Shown: in pieces, positions 1-13,600 of the stretch | Layout of the letters: each line of letters begins with the position of its first letter | How positions within the stretch are numbered: the stretch's first letter is position 1 | Origin: Trichoplax adhaerens | Lineage: Eukaryota > Placozoa > Uniplacotomia > Trichoplacea > Trichoplacidae | DNA length: 64,000 nt | Assembly (NCBI RefSeq): GCF_000150275.1 | Contig: NW_002060951.1 | Location: 1,498,297-1,562,296 of the forward strand | Direction of reading: 5' to 3' | Notes under the pieces: generated by a model | Databases searched by the model: none | The model's input: only the letters and a program-made list of their open reading frames with translations | What the model was told of the DNA's origin: nothing | Made by a program: the position numbers and the translations under genes

Positions 1-1185
1 TAGTTAAATATATTAAATATTGATTACTTATATTCACTGTTGAAAACTCAACTGGCCTTAAATCAAGGTTTGCAGATTAGCATAGTAATATCGTGGCTAA
101 TTACGTAACTGTATTTCGTAGCCATAATAACATTTCCGTAGTTATTTTACTACTAATGGTGAATAACGTCTACACGTTAAAGCTACGGTACAATAATTTT
201 ATTTCTACAAATTACTATGAGAAGAAAACATCTACATAAAATGCTATTTTATGCTATAGATAAAAGGTGCTGAATTGATATCTTTTAGGATTCAATCTCT
301 TTTAAAATTTAAGATTTAATATCTTTCATCCAAACAAACAACTTATGCAGTTAGTCTTGCTGCAATTCTCAGTATATTACAAATGTTGTTCAACCTTTTA
401 ATTCGCTTTCCGCCGAGGTTATGCATCAATTCAATTACTAGGTTAAATTGCAGCATTCACGAATAATCAAGTCATCATAAAGGTTTTCAATATTGATTTC
501 TACTTCCATTTTAATCAAAATTGAATCTTAAATATACGGTAGTCTTTAGTTGATATGACAATTGTGACATGGTACGTACCTTGATTACTTTATTTTTATT
601 TCCATTGTTTCATACAAATCAAGTTATAGTAATTGAAGTCCAAGCATAGAAATAAAAATCATCAGTTTCGTCGAATAACTGAAGCAAAATTTTACAAAGC
701 AGAATCATAAATTCGCTCCCTTAGTATCTAAAAGACAATAATAAGCGTAATTAATTTTACTGACGTCATTTGTAATCAATTTAAAATTTACTAACAGAAA
801 TATACTAAGTTATAAGAAATATTGACTTTTCATAGTCAAAACTAGACATTGACATTTCGATTTTATATTATTTATACATACTGACAGATTAAACAATTAA
901 CCCGTGGGTATCGCTACAGATGAAGTTGAGCTGTTCTCAATTATGCAAAACTGTCAACAAATTGAAATCATATTCAATCTTTTTCCAGTATTATCTACTT
1001 ATAGTAAATACTTGTATGATTCAATCTTTGCATCAATTTACACTTTGTATTTTATTACACTGCACATTGTTATTACCAAGGTATAAATAAAAGCAACATC
1101 AGTAATACGAATTCATTAATCGTTTTTCGAACTGTCGTAATTTTGATCATTTACGTGATATTAACGACATCAAGAAGTTAAGAAT
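1..1185. other. Upstream AT-rich non-coding DNA
   Basis: AT-rich sequence before the first receptor gene. I see no exon with splice sites or family similarity. The only item of note is a TATA-like element close to the receptor start, listed separately. Confidence 0.6.
1082..1089 (+). promoter_or_regulatory. Candidate TATA box of receptor gene 1
   Basis: TATAAATA stands about 100 bp before the ATG at 1186. The second receptor gene has a TATAAATT at a similar place (19329), also preceded by GG. In such an AT-rich genome one match means little. The shared placement in the two paralogues raises the odds somewhat. Confidence 0.35.
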
Positions 1186-4100
1186 ATGATTAAGAAAGAC
1201 CTTTACTCAACTTCAACACTGTGTTTCTGTTATTTGGCGTTATGTATTCTTCCAGTTTACTCGTCTGGTACCAAGACGCCGTTACATTTAGGAGGTACAT
1301 ATCCAGCAAGTTACGTCTACCTTAAAAGTTCGATGAAGATGATGAAAAATGTAGCAGATATGGCAATACGTGATATTAATGCGAGAAGCGATGTTCTCGA
1401 GCAGTATGAACTCAAGCTAAAGTTATTAGATGACGGGGTAAGCACTTTGCGTTAACGGTTAATCGTGCTCATGTGTCTTAAAGTTTCAATTTTTTCTATA
1501 ATATTAATTCTTAAATACGGCAACGGTTGTGGACATTACATATTTTCTCCTAGTAGTATAACAAAATTATTGCTGGAAAAGTCTTTGTCAATGAAGTTCT
1601 ACACGGTCCACAACTTATGGCTTTACTGGGACCTTATACGTCTCATTCGTCTTCAGTGGTTGCTACTATAGCTCGTTACTGGAATCTTATTCAGGTTTTG
1701 ATGATAGTTTATTATTACTTGTAATTTAGACTGATTTCCTTTGATATCTCTAGTTATTTTTCTTATTTTCTGATGCTATAGCTGTCAGCTGGGGCCACAT
1801 CAACACAATTCAGCAATCGAGAGGAATTTCCCTACTTCTATAGTAGCCTATTGACGGATATTACATATAACTCTGTTCGTGTAGGATTAGTGAAAAGATT
1901 TGGATGGAAAAGAGTAGCTATCTTGTATCATAGCGATGTATTATTTGACAATGTTAGTAAGCGTACTGACATATCTTAGCGTGGTCTATATTTCATAAAA
2001 TATGAGTATCCATCTATCCATATGTGTGACATTTATCGATTTAATTAATTATACCCACACTTTAGTGTAGTATTACAATTATTCTTTACTATAATTTGAA
2101 AGTATAAAGTTTAATGATCGATGTATTTATATTATAGGGAGCCCAGCACTTGCAAACAGAATTGGAGAAGGCTAGTATCAATATTATTGCAAGGGAAACT
2201 TTTGTCACTGAACCTGATTTACAAGTTAAAACGTTAAAGGTAACAGTGAATGTCAAAAAAGAATTTTGTATTTTAATTTAAAATTTTGATTATTGAACGT
2301 AGCTACAACCTAAGTTATGTTTCTAAATGGAATATCAAACGATATCAAAGCAAGAGATATTGCCCAATAAAATGAAAGTGAGATCACAGACGTAATTTAC
2401 GGGTGCTTCAATACTCTGATCGCGAAGGCGATTACACTATTTGTACTTGCTATTGTACAGAAGCACTTCTTAAATAAATCTTTTTGGAAACGATATAAAA
2501 AAGGGCATCGCAGCTGATAACAGCACTAATCATAAATAAGCGACTCTTACGTAGCATAATAAATTGCTTTATTCAGTGCCAATTTGAATAGCTTAAATAG
2601 CGCCGGCATTAATATTCAATTTTATCGAATACAATTACGATATTTTTTGATATTTTCCTAGGAAAAAGGTGCTCGAATTATTTTCCTGTTTGGTTATCCT
2701 CGCATAATGGCCAGAGTTTTTTGCCACGTAAGTTATAGGATATTTTATTGTTTAATTTTTTAATTTAATATCTAGTTACCATAGTTTATAAGCTGAGCAA
2801 TCTGGTAGTAATAAAGCCAAATTTCTTTAGCAGCTATTGTCATACCTTGCTATGCTAAAATATCTGATTAAAAATTAAATTCTTTTTGTTTTATTCTTAT
2901 CTGAATCAATCCTTGTTTAATTTAAGTTACGCCTTATAAATGCCAAAAATACCTTTTACTTCTTATCATCATTGATCAGATATAAAATACCAGTACTTTA
3001 ATCTTTAGTCCTTCAATGTAATTGTTTTACGGTTTTTATGGAACTATAGTACTTTTTCATTGTATGTACATTGTACAGTATAAGGGATTACTCAAAGGAA
3101 GTATTACACATCTTATTATTTTTCATATTCTTACTCACTTAAACTGGGCTAAATTGGAATGGATAAATTTACAGTTGTTATTTTCTTACTGAAAAGAATT
3201 TTATCATAAAATTAAAACAATACTACACTTTCGATTTATAATAATTAACAATCATTATTTTACGCGATTGTCACATAAATCAAACTATAGGATAGTGTTC
3301 AGGCGGAATTAAGGTAACTTTATTTTGAATAAAAACACACGAAACCATGTTTATTGTTATCGATACATAAAATCTCGTGGTCCTTCCTGTTCAAAAGAGC
3401 TTCAGGTCAAATATCATTTATCATTTGTTCCAGATTACCTCAAGTATAGTAGATTGCCTTGAATGATTCAACGAGCAAAACATTAGCATTGATTCCAACG
3501 TCAGATGTTGACGCTCGTATTATCAATATTCTACAGTATTTACCCTTAATAGAAGGCTATTATTCCTCTATTTTCACACGAATTTTTATAGACATGAAGC
3601 TTTTAATAACGGTCTTCAAATAGTAGATCGCCATTGATTTAAATTTTATGCCCTAGTAAATTTTAAAAAGAATAGAATAATGTTCATATCTGGTACTCGT
3701 ATTATCAGTATTCTATTTAATCTTTAAGAAAGCTATTATTTCTTCATCTTCATATGAATATTTGTGGATATGGAGCTTTTAATAACGGTCTTTATATATT
3801 AGATTGCCATTGCTATAAATGTGATGTCTACGTAAATCCTATAATTTGATGAATGATATTTGCATTTGTGTATTGATCTAAGTAATTATTCTCATCAGTA
3901 CGGTACGGTCTGCTCCTATGTTGGTTAAATTATGAATATATACTATAATGTTGTCAAGTTACATTGCAAAATTTATTAAGAAATGATTGGATCTCAGCTA
4001 CTCGAACAATTAAGAGAGCATAAACCGAATAACTTCGTTTACAAATCTGTTAACCCATGTTTTATGCATTATAATTATTGAAGATTTATTTTTTCACATA

Positions 4101-7100
4101 GCCGATATTACATGATTTGATTAACCATAACTTTATTCGTAATATATATTAATTAAGTGCATATTAAATATATGGTGGTACAAAATTAAATCAAATATGT
4201 CAACCTTTATTTGTTAACAAAGAGACTAAAATAGAGATTTGCTTTGGTTTATTATCTTATTCACTGTGTTCTCCAGTTCCAACGATAACTTTTGATGGGA
4301 TTCTCAGTTTTTCAATTTTTTTTTTCTAATGAGTCTCAATAAGCGTCTTAGGGGATGTGCTATTTACATTACAACGTTGTATCGGCATTAGTCTTAGGCT
4401 TGGAACCATTTCTACATAGTATATTAATCTAATCAATCTTTCGACAACTGAAAAGGAATTTATACTTCCGTTATCGTCATTGTAATATTAAATTTATTAG
4501 TTTAAGTATTGAATATTGCGTTATGTGCTGCTAAAAATTCCTTAACGCAACGTAATATGATTTAGGCTTACAAACTTGGCATGTATGGAGAAAACTATGC
4601 TTGGTTTGGCTCGATCTTTACACAGAGGTTATGGTGGAATCGCTTTGCACCATTAACTAACTGTTCAGCTTACGAAATCCTTCAAGTAGCCAAAGGTTAC
4701 ATAGCCTTTCGTAACACGAATGCTCCACTCCTTTCTGATTTTAACACAATGACCGCTCCGGGACTTGTAAGTTGCATATAACATGATACTTATTGATTAG
4801 GAATGATGAGCAAACCATGATTGAGCTCTATCTTTTAAAATCCGTAAATGTTTTGCTCTAATTTCGTAAAGTGACTAAACCATATTAAATTATAGGGTTT
4901 AGTAAGCTAATGCATAAAGTAATTATTGGTTGTAATTGTCTTTTACTATAATTCTTCTTATAGACATTTCAAGAATTCTTAGATAATTATGATAAATTTA
5001 CCAACACAACTCGAAGTAGTAGTGACGATTATCCGAATCCTTTGGCTTACGATTCATTATGGTGTCTTGCATCAGCTCTAAATGAAACAGATAATAAATT
5101 ACGGCAACTCAATTCAAGCCTCGCTGATTTTAAATACGACGCCAAGATAGCAGAAATATTCAATATTGCTATTCAAAAGACTAGTTTTTTAGGATTAACC
5201 GTATGTATAAAAGTGTAGATAAGACTTTATGATCTTTTTCTAGACGGATTCGTACGCACGATGATATCAATTAAATTGAGGATATAGTTGTAATAGTGTA
5301 CCATAATTGGTAATTCTATCCATACTTAGGAAAATTTGAATTTTAATGTTAATTCAAAAATTAATTATGATGAAACATTACCAAAGTACGAGTAGTAAAT
5401 TTCCTGATTTGGATCTTAAATAAATTATCTCTCATAAAAGGGTCCGTTCAGTTTTTCAAGTGGAGCAAGGGTTGGGAATGCCTATATACAGCAGTTCCGA
5501 GGTGAGAATAAGAATATAAATGATTTTTATACCTAGGGTAGATTTATAGTAATGTTAATGTACTGGCTGTAGAAATGATTTCTGATGTTAGCGAGCCGTT
5601 TAATCTATAATTGTTAGCGATTATAAATTTCTGCTGTGCGAGAATCTTTATAACATGATCTTAGTAATGTTACACTAAGTAAAAGAATGTGAGTAAATGG
5701 TTATTTTAATAGTTATCGTAATCGTAAATAATCCTATCATAGGCAATATTTCATCTACTGGATTAGTTGTGGTGGGATCGTATAGGAGTGTAGGTCAAGT
5801 GATAACTTTTAATGAAAGTGAACCACTTATTTGGCCAGGTATATTCCTTAAATTTTTTCCAATGGTTACCATCTATAATGAAGTGTATACTTTAGTTTTA
5901 ATCGTAAGTATTAAAATCTTTATTCCGCAGGGGGTCATGTTCCGTTCGATGGATTTATAACTAGCTACTTGGAAAAGTACATTACCATAGGGGTATTCGT
6001 TGCTATGTCAATTTTATCTGTGATTGGTATGATAGCTGCCCTTACATTTTTGTACATCAATTATTTGCATCGCAATTTGCGGTAAATGTCGTACTAGTAC
6101 ATCATATCATTTGGCCAATCTTGCAAATTGGCCTATAAAATTTATATTAAAGGGATAAATATACTCGATAACTTATCTCAACTGTTTTTAATTCGTTTAT
6201 GTTAGGGTTATCAAAATGTCAAGTCCAAGAATAAATAATCTCATATTAATTGGTTTTATATTATGCTTTGTGGCTGTTGTTATGTTTGGAGTAGACTCTG
6301 GTACAGTTAATAAAATCTATCTACCAGCGATTTGTACTGCTCGTGTTAGTCTATTATCTTTAGGATTTACACTATCATTCGGCGCTATGTTCGCTAAAAC
6401 TTGGCGAGTCCATGTTATTTTTACAAACAAGACGAGTACAAAAGTGGTAATTAACTTCTTTTTATTTAATTTAACTCGAATTTATTCGTATACTCTTGTT
6501 AAATAACATTTCATCATACTATACAGTAGTGTTTAGATCAAGATTTCGTATTCTATAATGCTAGTATAACAACGAAATAGCTTTACGATTCGATTAAAGT
6601 TAATTTACTAAAGTACTTTGATGTAATTTAATATATTATTAAAGGTTATCAAAGACCATTCTCTTTTTGGTTTAACATTCTTGTTATTTGTGGTTGATTT
6701 GATTATTTTGGGAGTATGGATAGCTATTGATCCGTTTACAGGTCAATATGAAAAGTTTACATCCTATGTAAGTTATTCTTATTATTTACAGTATATTAAA
6801 TTTAAACGGTCGCATAAATTTTATTGTATTTAATAGAAGTAATAATCAATTATTTATTATAAATTTGTTGAATGTTTGTACTTTATTTAAATAATAGCCA
6901 TCTAAGCTTGGATCCAATATTATTATACAACCGCAAACGATGATTTGCAGTTGTCAGTATAGTTCTATTTGGCTAGCAATTATCTACGGATATAAATTTC
7001 TGTTACTTGTATTTGGTACATTTTTGGCATGGGAGACACGAAGTGTTTCGATTGCAGAATTAAACGATTCTCGTCATATTGGATTAGCTATCTATAACGC

Positions 7101-7565
7101 TGTTATATTCGCAACAATCGGTGTATTAGTGGGTCAATTGACACAAACTGGTATAGATGGAGGATATATTATTAATTCGTCATTTATACTAATTTGTGCG
7201 ACATCTAGTATGTGTCTTTTCTTTATACCGAAGGTAAGGATAACTATACTAAGCGTAAATAGAGATTTCGAGATTGCCTTGGTACTGTAGCTATAAGCAA
7301 TAAATTTTAGATTAAAATATTGGAAGAGTTAATGTAAGGTTTATTTATAATTAATCGATTACTATATTATACTGATTTGTGAACTTTTCATTTATTATGT
7401 TGTGTTTCTTAGATTCAGCTTATCAGAAGCTCGAACTATTCTATATTGTCAATGCGCACTAGAGAATCACTTCGAAGACCTCAATCAACTTTGTTCCAAG
7501 TTAATGGCGGAAGCACTAAAAGACAGATGACTGGAAATGGCTCTCAAGTAGATAGTTTAGCCTAA
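1186..7565 (+). CDS. GABA-B receptor-like class C GPCR, copy 1 (14 exons, 775 aa)
   Basis: Exons: 1186-1437, 1557-1694, 1782-1952, 2138-2239, 2662-2727, 4566-4766, 4964-5200, 5441-5501, 5743-5838, 5931-6081, 6206-6446, 6645-6767, 6898-7233, 7413-7565. All junctions are GT-AG and the joined frame is open for 775 codons. A signal peptide (residues 1 to about 27) precedes a Venus-flytrap ligand-binding domain (about 30-440) with family blocks such as GPQLMALLGPYTS, ARYWNLIQLS, FGWKRVAI, YAWF and PLAYDSLWCLA. Seven membrane segments follow: TM1 about 458-482, TM2-3 in exon 11, TM4 in exon 12, TM5-7 in exon 13. FAKTWRVHVIF and FGTFLAWETRSVSIAELNDS are diagnostic of GABA-B receptors. No sushi domains are present. 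The cytoplasmic tail after TM7 is only about 50 residues, with no evident coiled coil. By family it should act at the plasma membrane through Gi/o. The ligand is unknown, since the residues expected to hold GABA are not all kept (see findings). The start was chosen because it gives a signal peptide and matches exon 1 of copy 2 in length. Confidence 0.93.
3514..3830. repeat. Diverged tandem duplication in the long intron of receptor 1
   Basis: Two diverged units with a period near 182 bp begin at about 3514 and 3696 (each starts CTCGTATTATC). Both contain the shared block CTTTTAATAACGGTCTT, followed by a TAGAT(C/T)GCCATTG-like block. A third partial match (AGTAGATTGCCTTG) lies near 3447. The repeat sits in intron 5 (2728-4565) and does not touch coding sequence. 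Confidence 0.7.
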
Positions 7566-7601
7566 AATATTGCCAAACAATATTAGTTTAGTGTTTAGTC
7601 A

Positions 7602-7607
7602 AATAAA
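7602..7607 (+). terminator. Candidate poly(A) signal, receptor 1
   Basis: AATAAA lies 37 bp after the receptor 1 stop codon, a plausible cleavage and polyadenylation signal. Confidence 0.45.
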
Positions 7608-7609
7608 TA

Positions 7610-10600
7610 GAGCGGATAGATTATAATTTCCAAAAGTAAGCTGAACAATTTTCGCTTTTATAAATATGATATATTAAGCGGCAAATTTTAATATTCTTCT
7701 AAGAATTTACCTACTATATCGTAGATAGATAAATAATAACGATATCTATATTATAGTATATTATAGCATTAAGATTAAAGTGTTTATTCTAGCAAATTTT
7801 AAAATGTAAGCAATTCGTTAAGATTATTATAGGATCGCCTAACTTAATCATTATTGTGTTGTATTTCGCATTATAATCTCATTTTAGTATTTAATAATGA
7901 TGATCAAATGAATATATAATATACATTTACGGAAAGCCTCCACTTTTCTGTTCTACTCACTAATCCCAGATCAATATTTACGGCGTGTTTTATGTCTTTC
8001 GATTAATGTAAACTAGAGATAATCGTATCTGATATGATTAATATGATATATCTTTCACCTATTCGCCTATAGATTTGCACCTAGATCATATATGCTTGTT
8101 TTTACAGTTCTTCTGACATAAACTAAATAGGTCTGATGGGTAGTAAGCCATGCAAATAGTGAAAAATTCAATTGATAAAGGACTAATACAATAGATAGCA
8201 ACACCTTAAATAAAATGAAATGTTGAAATACTCTGATGATGATTATGCCCCTTTCAGTGTGGAATTAATAAGCCTAAAAATATTATTAAGCTTCTAATCC
8301 TAAAACAAGTACGGTATCTTGTATTCGTAATACTACTAGATTTGTAGCATTTATAATTAATTGCCGGATATTTCTGCGATCATAGAGATAAATTATATTA
8401 CTTATGTTGCCATGTGATATAGTAAATAATTATAGCTGATTTGTACACAAGACCAGGCGCGTAAAATACCGGTAGATATTGTAATGATATGACGTGGTAT
8501 ATAGTATTACCATAGGCATCATCCGTTACATTTAAATTCAGGAGAAACAAGTATGTTCACTCATAATAGCAACTTATAATGGAGTTACAAGTTTGTTATG
8601 GCACTTTATACAGCGGAAATGAATTCTAAAAATAATAATGTTTTGATGGTAGCATTATCTACTAGATGCAAAACTGAAAGAAGATGGATCTAGACTACAA
8701 CCAATAGGAATTCTTGTATATTCATAAAAAAGGTTCATTATGCTTTAGTTTACATCATGACATACTGAAAGATCAGGAAATTAAAAAATTAAACTAGAAT
8801 AAGACCTTTAAATCTATTACGTGTTATAAGTGATTTCATTACTTCCTAATGAAAGTATTTCATAGACTAGATAAGGACTACTTATCGCTTAATTCCATAC
8901 CGAGAACGATGTTATAGAATCAGTACTTACATGGCAACTAAGATTAATCAACCATATCAAATCTGCTAGATATTCGGGCAATGCTGGCTTTAGTGAAAAG
9001 AAATTGATAGGAAATTTGATTATGAAATTTGCAATTAGCTCTGTTATAAATATTTGAATAAGTATTATTCAAGCAGGAAATAATTGGTGGTCATGGGTTG
9101 AGAATTTCGACGGAAATTTAAATTGTAATTCCACCTAACAATTATCAGATCAGATCAGTCAGCTATAATATATCTTGATCTTTAATCATTACATTAGAAT
9201 ATTGAACAGCAAAGTAATTAATTTTATTATTAGTATCATTATTGGTAACAGATATATTGCTTTATAGATTCTAATTTTAAAGTATACGATCAATAAAGTT
9301 GAAAAACAATAGTATCTTAAGGTTGCAGCCAGTCTAAATAAATATTTGCTGCGTGTGTATTATAGTGCTTAACTTATATTGACATCGTTTTATATTTATT
9401 TACATTTTCTTTTTATTTTTCTCGGAAGCTTAACTAAAAATAATCTTGTATGCGATACGGTCTTAATTATTATTGCAAACGTTAGATATTTATACGGATG
9501 GCATGATAAAAGAAACTCGCCATCGATTGATAGTGAACAGGCAAGTTAAATTTCTGAAGTGAACTTGTCTAACATCTGCGATTTCGATAATGTTATTATT
9601 GCAGGCATGATTTTTACCGTTTTATAATAATAATGAGAACTGGTGTTGCTGGTGGCATCAATAGTTATTACTTAGTTAATAATTATAGAGTATCACATGA
9701 AATTCTTTAATAAAGAATTTATAATTGTATATTTTGTTACGAGATAAATTTTTTATAAGCTCTAATTTGGCCATGTTTCGATTATATTTTAAATTGAATA
9801 TTTAATTCTATGCAAGGTCGTAAATAGCTGCTTAAATATGATCCTATTGCCTGTAAGACCAAGATGCGATTCTAAAAGATTATGAAGTACCGTTACACGG
9901 ATAAATCAATAGTCTAGAGCTATGAATTCGTTCCTTACCAGACTTTATATTCAATTCTCCTATCTCGTTATTCTTTGCATTTAAAGTAGATGTGATCAAA
10001 ATGTATCTATTTTTAAAAGTGATCATTATGAGCAGATTATTAACTTATGACTTGTTGAGACCTATTACTAATACCACATTTAATGGTGCATTACAGCAGT
10101 TTCACTTACAATAAATTTCTGCCTATGAAAAAAGTTTTAATTTCGTGTTAGTAAATTAGTGAAAATCAATTGTTTGTGATCTATGGATCACTTAATTATA
10201 ACTTCTCCTATTGAGGCATTGAAAATATCAATAAAAAATTAGTCCAGTCCGATCTTTCTATTGATAAATTCCGCAACATATTAGATTTTAAGATAGTTCA
10301 CGTATATTAAATTCTGTTAAAATATTATTAATCTGCTCCCGTGCATTAATCCTTGTGACTGATATCGAATAATTGATGCAGTTGTTGATTGAGTTAACAG
10401 CGCAATGCGTGACAATATATAATATATAGGATATTATAAAGCATTATAAACACTTATTGATGCTTTTAAAGATTATGAAATACCGATCATATGCACTGAT
10501 AGCTTAAATCAACTTGTCATCGAACGTATAGCTTATATTTTTGTTTTTGTTCAGCAAGATAACAATTGAATAGTTTTATAATGAAACAAAGTATGGACAC

Positions 10601-13600
10601 ACATTTTATTTATATTATTGTCGCATAAAGTACTTCCATGTCTTCATTTTAGAGATTTTCAAAGTTCGCTATTAGGAATTCAAAGTTTGGGAATTAAATT
10701 AATTATATTCAAAATATCTTTTTTTATACCTTCGTAGATTATAATATAAGTTATTGCATTATTACTTCTGTTTTATTATAAGTATATAGCACCATTTATT
10801 TTAATATAGTTTAGTAGATGTGATGAAATTTCTACTATTATTGATAAATTTGTCAATAGTCTCGTAACTTAATTAATATAAAATTTGTAAAGATCTTAGG
10901 TGAAAAACGATTAGATACTTCTGCATCATGAGTCAATTGAGTGGTAATATTAGGTATTAAAAATTGTAGAATGGTTTTGTTTCCAGTTTTACCTCAAATA
11001 AACCAATCGATGTTTTGGCATTATTAAAATAATTTCATCACAATGATCACATTATCTTAATCACTACAAAAGATTACCGTCTTAGATTCGAAAGAAATGA
11101 ATAGTGTAAAGATTATAAAGAATTAGCTTTTCATCTAAAAGGGAATTTAAAATTTACGGCCCAAAAGCTTTCGGGCATCATTAGAGCTATTGTTAAGAAG
11201 AATTTATTCTCTGAGCCTAAACCGCAAATTGGTGCTATAAAGTTAGACATTGCGAACGGATATTTTTGTACAAGTATCTTTTGTTAGAGTTTTTCGAGGA
11301 TAATTTAAGTTAATGAACTATATATGGAAACAATATCATTTACATACAGAATACAAGATTAAAACTGGTTTCATAAGATGTATATTAGTCGTCTTCAACA
11401 ACTTAAAAGAGAAATGATGTGTAATTTGGTATTTTTTAGTTAATAAATCGTGATTGATGTCATTAAAATTTGTTTAATACCGTTATATAGATTTATTATT
11501 AGATCAAGGGCTATAATTTGGAGGCCTGAACTACTTTGCATCAAACAGCATTTTATAATTTAAAGAACTCAGATTAGTATTCTGGAAAAGTGTAATTGTC
11601 AAAGCATGTATTTCCAAACACCGCAAATTTTGTAAAATTATTAGATACTTTATAAAGTAGGGTTATCTTTAATCATTTGATAAAAATTTAGTTCAAGAAG
11701 AATTTTATGAGTAAAATTGTTGTAAGATATTTAAACATGATAACCTCGAATCACCATATTATATTTTGAACATTCTCCTTAAAGTAGCTCGAATTTTCTG
11801 TAATATCATTTAGCTGACTAATTGTTGACCATCAAAGGTATATGGAATCCTGTAAAGATATCTTATAACAAGTTCTACTGCAGGTTATTTCGCTGACTGA
11901 AAATGATTACTACTGTTATCAATACGACAGTTCTATCACACTTTATTTGTCTTATTTACTAACCTATTTGTGAAAGGTTATAGCTAATATTTTGGCCGTT
12001 GTTGTATAATTTTAGGGTGTTTAAGAATTTAATTACATAATGTAGTTACTTATTGCCGTGTGGTTAAATGATTATTGTTTACTTTAATGACATGTTTTCT
12101 TATAAAAATCATAACATATATCATTCCAGTAACATCCAGTCGCAATATTAATGTCTCTCTTAGATATTCATAGTCCTTCAATACTAGACTTAGCTACAGG
12201 TCAACAGCATAGAATGTAGGACTAATATTAAGCATGTTGCCTTAAATGTAGACCACGTTAGTAATGATGATATAATCAGATTCAAGTGATAGCATTTAAA
12301 GTAGTACTTTCTTTTACAATGTTCTATAGATAAGACATTGAATTAATTTTTTAAACCCGAACAATAGACGAATAGCATAGACTAGTAGAATGACTGCAAT
12401 AGAATGTCACTTGTTTACTTAAGAAAAATAAGGATGTTAAAATAAAATTTGATTATCAAATAGTATGATTATCACTTGCACTTCAGGTATAAGCTTTTGA
12501 AAAATATTATAAAGTTCGTTTATATTTTCTATTGGAAAAGTACTTCCTTCATGATATTTGTTATGCGTCTATACTGGTAGCTATCTATTAAGCTAAAGGT
12601 ACCAATGCAAATTAGATGATAACATGGTTCCTTTGCAAATATAAGAGTTTTCTTTATCTGTTATCTAGTTTATTGCGAATATTCAGTATTATCTATACAA
12701 TTCAAATATAAATAGTAATAAATGCTGAGGAGAAAATTTTCAACATCTTTCGTGCGCCATAATTAAATCACTATTTGACTATCACCGCAATGCTTGACAA
12801 AAGCAATTTCCTCGCTTTTTATGTGGCCTATCTTAAATAACTACATTCTTATTTTTATTGTGCGTGAGAAGAATATATGACAAAGTTGCTCACAAATAAT
12901 AACTTCATTATAATGTCATCTATTATCGAACAGCTTTGATTTTTTCTCAATTATTGTGCTTAGGTTAAATTTTATTAGTGTTGGTCATTATTTTACTAGC
13001 AGTAAATTTTACTTTATAACACTACTAATGCTGTTTCTGAGGTAGGATAGGTTATAAAATTGAAGTACTAGACGACTGCGATAGGCTTACTTGAATATAT
13101 TGGGCTAAGAGCTGTAATACATCTTCTTACTAGTGTTCAACTTCAGTTTTACGTTTAGCACGCAGGAAATAATTTCACTAACGCGATAATGCTAAAAACT
13201 GATCATATATCAATATTCTGAAAAATTGCTTAAAATAATTTTATCGGTCAGTGCAGACTTTCTAAGATCTTTCAGCTAGTAGATTATGAATACAAGAAAG
13301 GCTTACCTATTTTTTATATTTTAGTATAGTTGTACAAGTATACTCAATATTTAAATACTTGACTTAGCAGAGAATGTCAATTATATTTAGATAAAAATGT
13401 AATACTTCAAAATATTTTAGTATTATTTTATCGATAATTACTCCAATCTGGAGTTAATAGCCATCAGTTGATAAGTTTTAAGTAAATCTATTGAATTCAG
13501 ATAGTGAGAATCTTTTGCAAATTTGTATTTCTAATATATCTCAGATTTAGCAATTTAAGAAAAACATTAATTGTTTGATGATATTGAATTATATCTTTTC

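Noticed and set aside
904-1086. 60-codon plus-strand frame before receptor 1
   Set aside because: Starts on a non-ATG codon, has low-complexity hydrophobic content and no splice or family support. It overlaps the candidate TATA region.
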